Shown here one piece after another: positions 26,353 through 35,166 of a stretch of DNA of 55,962 bases. Made by a program: the position numbers and the translations under genes. The notes under the pieces are model-generated. The model did no database searches and was not told the origin of the DNA. It saw only the letters and a list, made by a program, of their open reading frames with translations. This stretch comes from an uncultured Prevotella sp. (GTDB lineage: Bacteria > Bacteroidota > Bacteroidia > Bacteroidales > Bacteroidaceae): assembly GCA_946998295.1 (NCBI GenBank), contig CAMPYS010000009.1:1-55962 (forward strand). Direction: 5' to 3'. The stretch's first letter is position 1. The number at the start of each line of letters is the position of its first letter.

Positions 26353-26495
26353 TGGTTTTTAAAGTATAATATTATTTAGTAAATGCAAATTTAAGTAATG
26401 TTTTTGGAATACTAAGTAATATACTATTTCAAAATTATATTCTCTACAACATATATATAATTTTATTTTTACACTATTAATGTTTAACAAAAAGA

Positions 26496-26527
26496 TTTGC
26501 AAAATAAGAAAAGTATAAATAAATTTG
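26496..26527 (+). promoter_or_regulatory. Sigma-ABfr-type promoter of argR-priA
   Basis: TTTG (26496-26499), 20 bases and TAAATTTG (26520-26527) match the consensus exactly. The -7 box overlaps the TTG at 26525 where the reading frame opens, so translation cannot start there; the ATG at 26558 is the likely start. Confidence 0.75.
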
Positions 26528-26557
26528 CGTAATATAATCTCAAAAAGACTCCTAAAA

Positions 26558-27034
26558 ATGAGAATAAAAGACAAAAGATTAGAAGCTATAAAAATTATTA
26601 TATCAAGTAGAGAAATTGGGTCGCAAGACGAATTAATAAAAGCTTTAGCCAGAGAAGGATTTAAACTAACACAAGCAACACTTAGCCGTGATTTAAAACG
26701 TTTAAAAGTGGCTAAAGCTTCGCTAACAAACGGTAACTATATTTACGTGCTACCTAATAATTCAATGTACAAAAGAGTTGTTACAGACAGCAAGGCGGCT
26801 GAAATGTTAAGAGTTAGCGGCTATGTCTCTCTGCATTTCTCTAATCAAATTGCGGTAATGAAAACACTACCAGGATATGCAAGTGCAATAGCTTACAATT
26901 TAGATAATGGTAGACTGCCTGAAGTTTTAGGAACTATTGCTGGAGACGATACTATTTTTATGGTTATAAAAGAAGGTATATCACACGAACAAGTTATAAA
27001 ATCATTATCCTATGTCATACCAGAAATAAAATAA
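26558..27034 (+). CDS. argR: Arginine repressor
   Basis: ArgR hexamers bind ARG operators when arginine is present. The 158-residue protein starts MRIKDKRLEAIKIIISSREI and has the winged-helix domain with LTQATLSRDLKRLKVAK, whose SR pair is the DNA-contacting signature. The C-terminal arginine-binding domain includes LPGYASAIAYNLDN and the GTIAGDDTIF motif, whose aspartates bind arginine. I chose the ATG at 26558 over the upstream TTG because the promoter covers the latter. No arginine biosynthesis gene is in the window. priA follows 56 bases later. Confidence 0.92.
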   Translation: MRIKDKRLEAIKIIISSREIGSQDELIKALAREGFKLTQATLSRDLKRLKVAKASLTNGNYIYVLPNNSMYKRVVTDSKAAEMLRVSGYVSLHFSNQIAVMKTLPGYASAIAYNLDNGRLPEVLGTIAGDDTIFMVIKEGISHEQVIKSLSYVIPEIK

Positions 27035-27090
27035 TATTTTTGGTATAATAAATAACATAATATACCTTATATTTTCATTATTTTTATAAT

Positions 27091-29382
27091 ATGTATATCG
27101 TAGATATTATTCTACCTCTACCTTTAGAAAAGGTATTTTCGTATTCCGTTCCTAATACAATATTAGAAAAAATAAAAATAGGAGTAAGGGTTTTAGTACC
27201 ATTTGGTAAAAGTAAACTGTATGTTGGTATATGCAATTCTATGCCTAAAAAACTCACAGAAAATGAAAATAAGGAGATACATTATAAAAATATTATAACT
27301 ATTTTAGACAATAATCCTATACTATTACCGCAACAATTAAAATTATGGTATTGGATTTCTAATTACTATATGTCTACGTTAGGAGATGTATATAAGGCTG
27401 CACTACCAGCAGGATTAAAATCAGAAGATAACTATAAACCGAAGATGGAAACATTTATTCGTCTGCATCCTAACATAAAAAACACAGAAAATCTTAATAT
27501 AGCAATAAACTCTCTAAAAAATATTGAAAAACAAAAAAAAGTATTCTCCATGTTCCTGTCTTTATCAAAAATAACATATAATAGTGAGATTAATAACAGA
27601 AGCAACGAAAATACAATCGATATATCAAAAGAAGAACTATTAAATGAATCTAACTGTTCTATTTCTGTACTTAACGGACTTATTAAAAAAGAATTTCTGC
27701 AAACATATAAAAAAGAAATAGGAAGACTAAACGATAAAATAAATCAAGAACCACAAGATTTATTACCACTAAATAAAGCACAAACTACTGCATATAATGA
27801 ATTACTGAAACAAATGGACAAACATAATGTAACACTACTACATGGTGTTACCTCCTCTGGAAAAACAGAGATTTATCTCCATTTAATAGACAAGACCATA
27901 AAAGAAAAAAAACAGGTTTTATATCTTTTACCTGAAATTGCACTCACTATTCAAATTATGGAACGCATAAAAAGAGTGTTCGGTAACAAGTTGGGTATTT
28001 ATCATAGCAAATATAGTGATGCGGAAAGGGTAGAAATATGGCAAAAACAACTATCTGATAAACCATACGACATAATACTCGGTGCTCGCAGTGCTGTATT
28101 TATGCCTTTCAAGAATTTAGGATTAGTAATAATTGACGAAGAACATGAAACAAGTTTTAAACAACAAGAGCCTGCACCTCGTTATCATGCAAGATCTGCA
28201 GCTATAATTTTAGCACAATTGTATAAGGCAAAGGTTTTGTTAGGTACAGCTACTCCATCGGTGGAAAGCTACTATAACGCACAACAGGGAAAATATGGAT
28301 TAGTTACACTAACACAAAGATATAAAGATATAAAACTTCCAAACATAAAAATTATAGATGTTAAAGATTTATACAAAAGAAAAATGATGGTTCAAATGTT
28401 CTCCCCTGAACTATTGGCTGCTATGCAAACAGCTTTAGAACATAATGAACAGATAATACTTTTTCAAAATCAACGTGGATATGCACCAATGGTGGAATGT
28501 AATAACTGCGGATGGATACCAAAATGTCCAAATTGTGATATTTCACTTACATATCACAAAAATATGAATTCGCTAACATGCCATTATTGTGGATATATAA
28601 CAGCTATCCCAACGATATGCCCTAAATGTGCCAATAAAAATATAAAAAATAGAGGTTTTGGAACTGAAAAAATAGAGAATGAAATAAAAAAGATTTTTCC
28701 TGCTGCTAATGTTTCACGAATGGACTTAGATACAACAAAAGGGAAAAATGCTTACGAACGATTAATACATAATTTTTCAAGTGGAAAATCTAATATTCTT
28801 ATTGGTACTCAAATGATTTCTAAAGGGTTAGATTTTGATAATGTGTCGGTGGTAGGTATCATAGATGCAAATAGGATGCTAAATCTACCAGACTTTAGAG
28901 CGTACGAAATGGCTTTTATGATAATGACACAGGTAAGTGGAAGAGCTGGTAGAAAGGGGAAACAGGGACAGGTAATATTACAAACAAAGAGTACCGATTT
29001 ACCTGTGATTAAACAAGTTGTTAATTACGATTACAAAGGATTCTATAACAACCTGATAGAAGAACGTAAAGAATTTCACTATCCACCATTCTACAGATTA
29101 ATATATGTATATATAAAACACCGCAACGATAACATTGTAAATTCTGCAAGCTTAGAAATGGGGGCCCGACTACGTGAAATATTTGGAAAACGTGTCTTAG
29201 GTCCAGATAAACCATCGGTTTCAAGAATTAAAGAACTAAATATAAGAAAAATTATTTTGAAACTTGAAAATGGTATTAAACAAACACTTGTACGAAAATA
29301 TCTAAAACAAGAAAGAGATAAAATGCTTCAAGATAAACATTATGGCGCATTAACAATATATTATGATGTTGATCCGCTATAA
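27091..29382 (+). CDS. priA: Primosomal protein N' (PriA replication-restart helicase)
   Basis: PriA recognises stalled forks and reloads the replisome. The 763-residue protein has an N-terminal 3'-DNA-binding domain (YIVDIILPLPLEKVFSYSVP), Walker A GVTSSGKTE (252-260), the helicase box DEEH (349-352), a zinc-binding insert with paired cysteines from C470 (ECNNCGWIPKCPNC, HYCG, CPKC) and helicase motifs VI around QVSGRAGRKGKQGQV. Cysteine pairs are complete, so it should be active. Probably co-transcribed with argR. Confidence 0.95.
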   Translation: MYIVDIILPLPLEKVFSYSVPNTILEKIKIGVRVLVPFGKSKLYVGICNSMPKKLTENENKEIHYKNIITILDNNPILLPQQLKLWYWISNYYMSTLGDVYKAALPAGLKSEDNYKPKMETFIRLHPNIKNTENLNIAINSLKNIEKQKKVFSMFLSLSKITYNSEINNRSNENTIDISKEELLNESNCSISVLNGLIKKEFLQTYKKEIGRLNDKINQEPQDLLPLNKAQTTAYNELLKQMDKHNVTLLHGVTSSGKTEIYLHLIDKTIKEKKQVLYLLPEIALTIQIMERIKRVFGNKLGIYHSKYSDAERVEIWQKQLSDKPYDIILGARSAVFMPFKNLGLVIIDEEHETSFKQQEPAPRYHARSAAIILAQLYKAKVLLGTATPSVESYYNAQQGKYGLVTLTQRYKDIKLPNIKIIDVKDLYKRKMMVQMFSPELLAAMQTALEHNEQIILFQNQRGYAPMVECNNCGWIPKCPNCDISLTYHKNMNSLTCHYCGYITAIPTICPKCANKNIKNRGFGTEKIENEIKKIFPAANVSRMDLDTTKGKNAYERLIHNFSSGKSNILIGTQMISKGLDFDNVSVVGIIDANRMLNLPDFRAYEMAFMIMTQVSGRAGRKGKQGQVILQTKSTDLPVIKQVVNYDYKGFYNNLIEERKEFHYPPFYRLIYVYIKHRNDNIVNSASLEMGARLREIFGKRVLGPDKPSVSRIKELNIRKIILKLENGIKQTLVRKYLKQERDKMLQDKHYGALTIYYDVDPL

Positions 29383-29515
29383 TATACATAAGTGCTAAAT
29401 AAGACTAATTTAATAGATATAAATTCAAATAATAAAGTAACATCTTTTTTTATTTGTAAATTTGTAGTAGATAGCTAATAATAAGTAAATTTTATAATAA
29501 GATGTACTACCTATT

Positions 29516-30361
29516 ATGGATATTATAAAAAATAAAAAGTATAGTGGAGAACGCCCTCTTTTTGGCGTTAAAAATGTAATATTAGATAATATAGAAATTA
29601 CTGATGGGGAATCTGGTATAAAATGCTGTAACAACTTAGAGTGTACAAATTCTAAATTTTATGGAAAATATCCTTGGTGGCATGTTGAGAAAAGTAAAAT
29701 AACTAATTGTTATTTTGCTCCCGAATCTCGATCTGCTATTTGGTATTCGTCTAATATGACAATGAAAGATTGTATTATAGACGCACCTAAATTTTTTAGA
29801 GAAATGGGTAACCTTACTCTCGAAAATGTAAGATTTAATGATGCTGATGAAACTTTTTGGAAAGTAAATGGACTAAAAGTAAAAAATATTATCCTTCATG
29901 AAGGGACATATCCTTTTATGTTTTGCAATGATATTTTTGTAGATGGGCTAATTTCTGATTCTAAATATGTATTTCAATATTGTAATAATCTTGAAGTGCA
30001 TAATGCAAAAATTACAACTAAAGACTCATTTTGGGAATGCGAAAACGTAACAGTTTACGACTCTGAACTAAATGGGGAATACTTGGCTTGGCATAGTAAA
30101 AATATCAAACTCGTAAGGTGTAAAATAAGTGGTGAACAACCACTATGCTATATAAATGGATTAACCATTGAAGATTGTTCCTTCGATAATGCATGCGACA
30201 GAATATTTGAAGATAGTTCTAATATTAATGCTAAAATTAAAGGATGTATAACTGAAATTAAGAATCCTATATCTGGAATAATTACAGCAAATAGAATAGG
30301 AAAAGTAACATATGATAAATTTGCAAAAAGTAAAAGCTGTATAATAAAGGAAATAAAATAA
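29516..30361 (+). CDS. DUF3737 family right-handed beta-helix protein
   Basis: The 281-residue protein is built of short repeating strands (LDNIEITDGESGIKCCNNLE, then NCYFAPESRSAIWYSSNMTM and similar), typical of a parallel beta-helix. It begins KNKKYSGERPLFG and matches the DUF3737 family. It has no signal peptide and its function is unknown. It ends 13 bases before the MalY/PatB-type gene. I recall these two families being neighbours in other bacteria. A TAAATTTG -7 box lies at 29457-29464, without a matching -33 box. Confidence 0.85.
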   Translation: MDIIKNKKYSGERPLFGVKNVILDNIEITDGESGIKCCNNLECTNSKFYGKYPWWHVEKSKITNCYFAPESRSAIWYSSNMTMKDCIIDAPKFFREMGNLTLENVRFNDADETFWKVNGLKVKNIILHEGTYPFMFCNDIFVDGLISDSKYVFQYCNNLEVHNAKITTKDSFWECENVTVYDSELNGEYLAWHSKNIKLVRCKISGEQPLCYINGLTIEDCSFDNACDRIFEDSSNINAKIKGCITEIKNPISGIITANRIGKVTYDKFAKSKSCIIKEIK

Positions 30362-30374
30362 TTGATAAAAGAAT

Positions 30375-31544
30375 ATGGGTAAATATAATTTTGATGAAAT
30401 TATCAATAGACATCATACTAATTGTATTAAATGGGATATAGAAAAAGATAAAGATATAATACCACTATGGGTTGCAGATATGGATTTTCCTGTTGCACCA
30501 AAAATACTCAAAACGGTAGAAGATAGAGCTAAACATGGTATATTTGGATATACTCTAATAGATGACAATTATTTCAATTCAATAACTAATTGGTTTAAAC
30601 GTAGACATAATTGGAATATTGAAAAAGAATGGATAATATACACTACAGGGGTTGTACCTGCTATAAGTGCAACACTAAAAGCTCTAACATTACCGGGAGA
30701 AAAAGTAATACTACAAACACCTGCTTATACCTGTTTCTTTTCAAGTATTCATAATCAAGGACTACAAATTGCAGAAAACAAACTAATACGAAAAAATGAT
30801 ACTTATGTAATTGATTGGGAAGACTTTGAAAAAAAATGTGCAGATAGTAAAACGTCTATTTTCCTACTTTGTAATCCTCACAACCCTGCGGGACGAGTAT
30901 GGACAAAAGAGGAACTAAACAAAATGAACGAAATTTGCCTAAGACATGGAGTAAAAATATTAAGTGATGAAATACACTGTGAACTTATAATACCAGGACA
31001 TAAATTCATACCATTTGGCTCGGTAAACAATAAGTGTCAAGAAAATAGTATAACATTCAACTCTCCTACTAAGAATTTCAATATAGCAGGTTTACAGATT
31101 GCTAATATAATTTGTTCAAATAGTAACTTACGAAAACGTATTGACAGAGTTATAAATATATTTGAGATATGCGATATAAACTCTTTTGGACCACTTGCTT
31201 TAGAAACTGCATATAATGATTGTGAAGACTGGATAGACGAACTAATGCTATATATAAGCAATAACTACAAATTACTAAAAAATACTATAAATAAGGAACT
31301 TCCTAATTTAGATGTTTTACAATTGGAAGGTACGTATCTTGTATGGGTTGATATAAGCTCTACTGGTCTTACATCGGATGAAATAGAAACTAAATTATTA
31401 AATGAAGCGAAAGTTCATGTAAATAGTGGGACTATGTATGGCAAAGATGCGGGTGAAGGATACATAAGGATAAACATAGCATGCCCACAAAAAATATTAA
31501 GAGAAGCTATTAACAGAATTGTAAGAGTAATGAAACAAAAATAA
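30375..31544 (+). CDS. PLP-dependent C-S lyase / aminotransferase, MalY/PatB family
   Basis: A 389-residue fold-type I PLP enzyme. It has the family start NRHHTNCIKWD and VADMDFPVAPKI, then FLLCNPHNPAGRVWTKEEL, the aspartate in ILSDEIHCELI, and the PLP lysine K233 in SPTKNFNIAGLQ. The C-terminus has the substrate arginine in GYIRINIACP. The family cleaves cystathionine or cysteine to a thiol, pyruvate and ammonia. Whether it serves methionine synthesis or sulfide release cannot be told. Its partner is the DUF3737 gene. Confidence 0.85.
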   Translation: MGKYNFDEIINRHHTNCIKWDIEKDKDIIPLWVADMDFPVAPKILKTVEDRAKHGIFGYTLIDDNYFNSITNWFKRRHNWNIEKEWIIYTTGVVPAISATLKALTLPGEKVILQTPAYTCFFSSIHNQGLQIAENKLIRKNDTYVIDWEDFEKKCADSKTSIFLLCNPHNPAGRVWTKEELNKMNEICLRHGVKILSDEIHCELIIPGHKFIPFGSVNNKCQENSITFNSPTKNFNIAGLQIANIICSNSNLRKRIDRVINIFEICDINSFGPLALETAYNDCEDWIDELMLYISNNYKLLKNTINKELPNLDVLQLEGTYLVWVDISSTGLTSDEIETKLLNEAKVHVNSGTMYGKDAGEGYIRINIACPQKILREAINRIVRVMKQK

Positions 31545-31588
31545 TAAATCAATACAATTCTATTTTAATATTACATATTGTTATTATA

Positions 31589-31634
31589 AATGAAACCATT
31601 CAAAAGATTTTTATTCTTTTTGAATGGTTTCATT
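31589..31634. terminator. Long hairpin between two convergent genes
   Basis: A perfect 17-bp inverted repeat (31589-31605 with 31618-31634) around a 12-base loop lies 45 bases after malY and 53 bases from the fimbrillin stop. It can serve both strands, although no long T-tract follows outside the stem on either side. Confidence 0.65.
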
Positions 31635-31686
31635 ATAGATAATTATCTATTAGTTAAGTTATTTGTATTTTATCTATTCTGCATTT

Positions 31687-34422
31687 TTATTTATCCTCAA
31701 CAGGTAAAATTCCACAACTGTTGTTAAATTGAAAGCCCTGCCCAAATACCGTTGCTATATTTTCATTATTACCATAAGGTGATGACGGTGAAAATATAAA
31801 ACCGCTTAGATTTGCTTTTGTTGCAGCACAAGAAGCCCAATATAATCCAAGCTTTCCAGGAGTCTCCACAGCGCCAGTAACGTTATTACGCCCATTTGCA
31901 GCATATAAAAGATAATATTTTTCATTCGTCGCCGTCTTTATCCATCTACCAACATCCCAACTTCCTCGAGTATATAAAGTGTTATTGGTAAAAATAGGAA
32001 TGTATGCCACAGGCATTACTTTATATCCTGCAGGACATGGATCGTAAATGGATTTTTCTGTATTTACATTATCATGTGAATCCAATGTCATATTGCTTGC
32101 CCACAGAGAATATGTCTCCCCATTATAAAATTCTGAATATAATTTTGCTCCTGTATAGAATGTTCCTGGATGTCTAATTAATTCTTGTAATGTTGTTCCA
32201 TTTGTCGCAGCAGGTTGAATATTGAATCCATCGACGTCTTTATTAGGCATAGGATCTTTTCTACCATACTGATATGAAGTGGTGTTTATTTCCTTGCAGT
32301 AAACAGGTTTTTGAATAATTTCTACAGTTGCTTTCTGCCCATTAGCAACATTTTGTTTGATGTTTATTTTTATATGTCGAGCTTCTGTTCTATCTGTACC
32401 ATCGGTATTTTTACTTTGAAGCCATTTGATATATGCAAATCCTAAAGGCTTTTTAGCCAATGCATTCATATGTAGTTCCTCTCCAGAGCTTGTTTTTCCT
32501 TCCAATTTAGTAGTTTGCAATACATCTGTAAGTGTAAACCACAAATGCCATGACCACATTATTCTTCCTTGAGCATCTTTTACTGCTACTACAGCGTTAC
32601 CATTTTTCATTCTACCAGGGTTCACTTTAAAAACAAGGTTACCCTTTTCTATTTTAACATCTGATAGATCTATCTGACCACCATCTTGCCAAATAATATC
32701 AGCTGTTTTTACACCCTCAATATAAGGTCTAGCTATTTCTTTTCCCAAATAGTCTTTATAGCATTTGCGTGTTGTATCATATGCCTTTGCGTTCACAGCA
32801 CCACCTTTAATAGCATTACCATAAACTAACGGAATTGCATATCTTCCAGGTGCACTAACAATATAACAGTTGGCGGTATTTGCGTTTTTATTATTGTATA
32901 TTTCGTATCCTTCTTTATTAGTAGCAAGATTATATGGTGCACCTATACCTACGGATAAGTTATCATTTAATTGTTTGTTTATATTTGCCACTTCGTCTAC
33001 TACATCCCAATGTACTGTTGCTTTAACTTCTTCACCATTAGTTGCTATTGAACCGTTACCAAAACCTTTTGATAGTTCTATTATATTATATGCATCTTCT
33101 GAACTTACGTGTTTGTAGGTTTTTCCTCCATCATTAGATATATCATAACCATCAACTATCCATGGCTGAGGTCTATTTCCAGCTTTGTAGCTTGTTACAG
33201 TAAACGGAACTTCTTCTGTAGCTATGAGTTTTGAACTTTGTATATTATAATTTAATTCTTTTCCTCCATGAACAGTTAGGTGATAGCTGTTTTTGTCTGC
33301 TTTAGGATAAAAAGCATAAGTTTTAGTTGTGCCAGGCTTCCATTTGACATCTACTCTAGCACTTATGGTTTTACCTCCTCCAGATACCTTGATAATAACA
33401 TTTTCTGTATTTTGAGGAATCATGAACATTGTAGTATAATTGTTTTTTGCATATTTGCCAGTGCCTGCTACTAAACAAGTATTGTTTTCGGCGTTTTGGA
33501 ATTTGGTATAACCGCTATTTTCCAAGGTAAACTGTTTTATACTACTCGAAGTTTCCCATTTTCCAAATCCTTCATTATTATCTGGTAGAATATACGTTCC
33601 TTTATATTTAACATTTTCAATAGTTATACTCTCTATATTTTTACCTGCTCCCAATATATCTTTTCCGATTTTAAAACGTAAAGCAGTAAGAGGATGTCTG
33701 AATGTCAGATTAATATGTGGACATTTCCTTGCTGTTTTATCTGCATCGCTTAATCCCACAATATTTGATGTAGCAGTAACAAGATCTATCTGCCTAGATA
33801 CATCGTATAAAACCTCAAATGGTATCGTTTTCTTACCTTGATCTTCTTTTAAATCTATATCATAATAAGGAAAATTGGGTCCATAGGCGTAAAACTGCCC
33901 ATATGGTTTATTGATATCCCAATTAAACGAACCTTGATTTGTATGGCCTGCACCCTCAAAAATTATATTTTTAAACTTGTCATCTATTTTCAAAGAGTTA
34001 GATGAAGTACCAAAGAAAGCAGTAGCTTTAAATTGATTACTTAATTTGTCGTTTGAAACAAGATATACATGTTGCCCCCTTGTAATAGGTGTATCCTCAA
34101 GTACAGATGGTAGTCCTGGAGTGGTTTCTTCAACAAGATTCATTGTGCGACCATCAGAGCATTGAGCTTTAAATGTACGCACAGTAAGGTCTGAGGAGTT
34201 AAGTCCTTGCATTTGTAGGTATTTGTTACTACTTACTTTCCCACTATTTAATTCTTTATCAGCTATACGTGTAGCATCTTGAATATTAAATCTAATATGT
34301 AATCCGTTGCTTCCATTGTTTTCGTTGCTGATAATGTTATCATCAGAACATCCTGTTGCTAACATTGTAACAGCAGTTAAAAGCGTACAACTTACTAAAT
34401 ATTTCAACATATTTTTTGTCAT
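31687..34422 (-). CDS. Large fimbrillin-family surface lipoprotein
   Basis: A 911-residue lipoprotein (signal with lipobox LATGC, cysteine about 25). The N-terminal half has fimbrillin signatures: INLTFRHPLTALRFKIG, then TTMFMIPQNTENVIIKVSG. The middle has NCYIVSAPGRYAIPLVYGNA and IMWSWHLWFT, typical of large Bacteroidales fimbrillin-like proteins, and the C-terminus has a FISUMP-like domain (SIYDPCPAGYKVMP, then LGLYWAS). It is probably a fimbrial tip or shaft component on the cell surface. It follows a 58-codon gene by 52 bases and is preceded by a 17-base homopolymer. Confidence 0.75.
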   Translation of the reverse strand: MTKNMLKYLVSCTLLTAVTMLATGCSDDNIISNENNGSNGLHIRFNIQDATRIADKELNSGKVSSNKYLQMQGLNSSDLTVRTFKAQCSDGRTMNLVEETTPGLPSVLEDTPITRGQHVYLVSNDKLSNQFKATAFFGTSSNSLKIDDKFKNIIFEGAGHTNQGSFNWDINKPYGQFYAYGPNFPYYDIDLKEDQGKKTIPFEVLYDVSRQIDLVTATSNIVGLSDADKTARKCPHINLTFRHPLTALRFKIGKDILGAGKNIESITIENVKYKGTYILPDNNEGFGKWETSSSIKQFTLENSGYTKFQNAENNTCLVAGTGKYAKNNYTTMFMIPQNTENVIIKVSGGGKTISARVDVKWKPGTTKTYAFYPKADKNSYHLTVHGGKELNYNIQSSKLIATEEVPFTVTSYKAGNRPQPWIVDGYDISNDGGKTYKHVSSEDAYNIIELSKGFGNGSIATNGEEVKATVHWDVVDEVANINKQLNDNLSVGIGAPYNLATNKEGYEIYNNKNANTANCYIVSAPGRYAIPLVYGNAIKGGAVNAKAYDTTRKCYKDYLGKEIARPYIEGVKTADIIWQDGGQIDLSDVKIEKGNLVFKVNPGRMKNGNAVVAVKDAQGRIMWSWHLWFTLTDVLQTTKLEGKTSSGEELHMNALAKKPLGFAYIKWLQSKNTDGTDRTEARHIKINIKQNVANGQKATVEIIQKPVYCKEINTTSYQYGRKDPMPNKDVDGFNIQPAATNGTTLQELIRHPGTFYTGAKLYSEFYNGETYSLWASNMTLDSHDNVNTEKSIYDPCPAGYKVMPVAYIPIFTNNTLYTRGSWDVGRWIKTATNEKYYLLYAANGRNNVTGAVETPGKLGLYWASCAATKANLSGFIFSPSSPYGNNENIATVFGQGFQFNNSCGILPVEDK

Positions 34423-34474
34423 ATCTTCTTATTTTTTTTATTTGTCGAATATAATTTTTGAGCTTGAATATTTA

Positions 34475-34651
34475 TTATTTTTCTTCGGTCCAATCTACTT
34501 CTTCATCGGGACCGTCATCATGACGTTCTTCTTCTCCGATAGTATAAATTTTATCACCTTGATTTAATGGTATTTTAGAAAAACCTAAAATCGAAATATC
34601 CATTTCTGTGGTTAGCACAGTTAGGGATGGTTTAATGTACTTTTGTTTCAT
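34475..34651 (-). CDS. Small 58-residue acidic-tailed protein before the fimbrillin gene
   Basis: An intact ATG-to-TAA frame of 58 codons encodes MKQKYIKPSLTVLTTEMDIS at its start and ends in an acidic tail (EEERHDDGPDEEVDWTEEK). The opening pattern (K-x-Y-I-x-P followed by a hydrophobic stretch with L-G) is one I recall from short uncharacterised Bacteroidales proteins near surface lipoproteins. It has no signal peptide or membrane segment. It lies just upstream of and in line with the fimbrillin gene, so is probably in its operon. Its role is unknown; a precursor peptide or regulator are only guesses. Confidence 0.65.
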   Translation of the reverse strand: MKQKYIKPSLTVLTTEMDISILGFSKIPLNQGDKIYTIGEEERHDDGPDEEVDWTEEK

Positions 34652-35046
34652 AAATCTACTATTTTAAAAATTATTAAATTTACTTATTATATACCAATGA
34701 TTAAAGCTCATTTATAAAAATGAGTAATAAACTTATATCTGTAGATTATGTTGTAGCCTTTTTATTAGTTATTTATTTTTGATATAAAAGTATGTTATTT
34801 TCATTGCGTTCGCAAGCTTTTTTTTTTTTTTTTTAACATATAAACATAACTATTGGACTCTTTTTAATACCAAAAGAGAAAATGGTTATCTATTAAGATA
34901 TATTATTATTTCTATCCGAAACAATATACTAAAGGATAATTATAAAATATAGGATATGTAAAAATAAAAAGCACTACTGACTTCTCTTGTAATTATTTGA
35001 ACCTATAGGTTATTTAATATGTTCGATATATAACAAAAATTATTAA
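34652..35046. other. Spacer upstream of the fimbrillin operon
   Basis: No gene is visible. It holds an 18-base hairpin (CTCATTT 34707-34713 with AAATGAG 34718-34724), a small hairpin TTGCG-TT-CGCAA at 34805-34816 and the T17 tract at 34818-34834. I find no consensus promoter for the fimbrillin operon; regulation may lie around the homopolymer. Confidence 0.5.
34818..34834. repeat. 17-base homopolymer (T17 on plus, A17 on minus)
   Basis: A run of 17 T follows a small GC-containing hairpin, about 167 bases upstream of the small ORF of the fimbrillin operon. On the plus strand hairpin plus T-run also look like a terminator, but no plus-strand gene precedes it. Such tracts are prone to slippage. 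Confidence 0.9.
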
Positions 35047-35080
35047 CCGTAGATTGTTCCTTTTATTTTACAACCTACGG
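35047..35080 (-). terminator. Probable terminator after trpS
   Basis: CCGTAG (35047-35052) and CTACGG (35075-35080) pair, and the stem continues with TTGT/ACAA after one unpaired base each side. On the minus strand it is followed by a T-rich stretch. A second short hairpin, CGAC/GTCG, lies at about 35086-35100, nearer to trpS. Confidence 0.5.
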
Positions 35081-35166
35081 CTATTCGACTGTTTTTGTCG
35101 GTATGTTTGATATGAAATTTATTTACATCTGCTTAAAATAAATATAAATAAGCAAATGTTATATAC

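Noticed and set aside
26525..26557. TTG start for argR giving a longer protein
   Set aside because: The TTG overlaps the -7 box of a perfect promoter, and family members begin at the position of the ATG at 26558.
34805..34834. Hairpin plus T17 as a plus-strand terminator
   Set aside because: No plus-strand gene precedes it; the stem is only five pairs. I list the run as a homopolymer instead.
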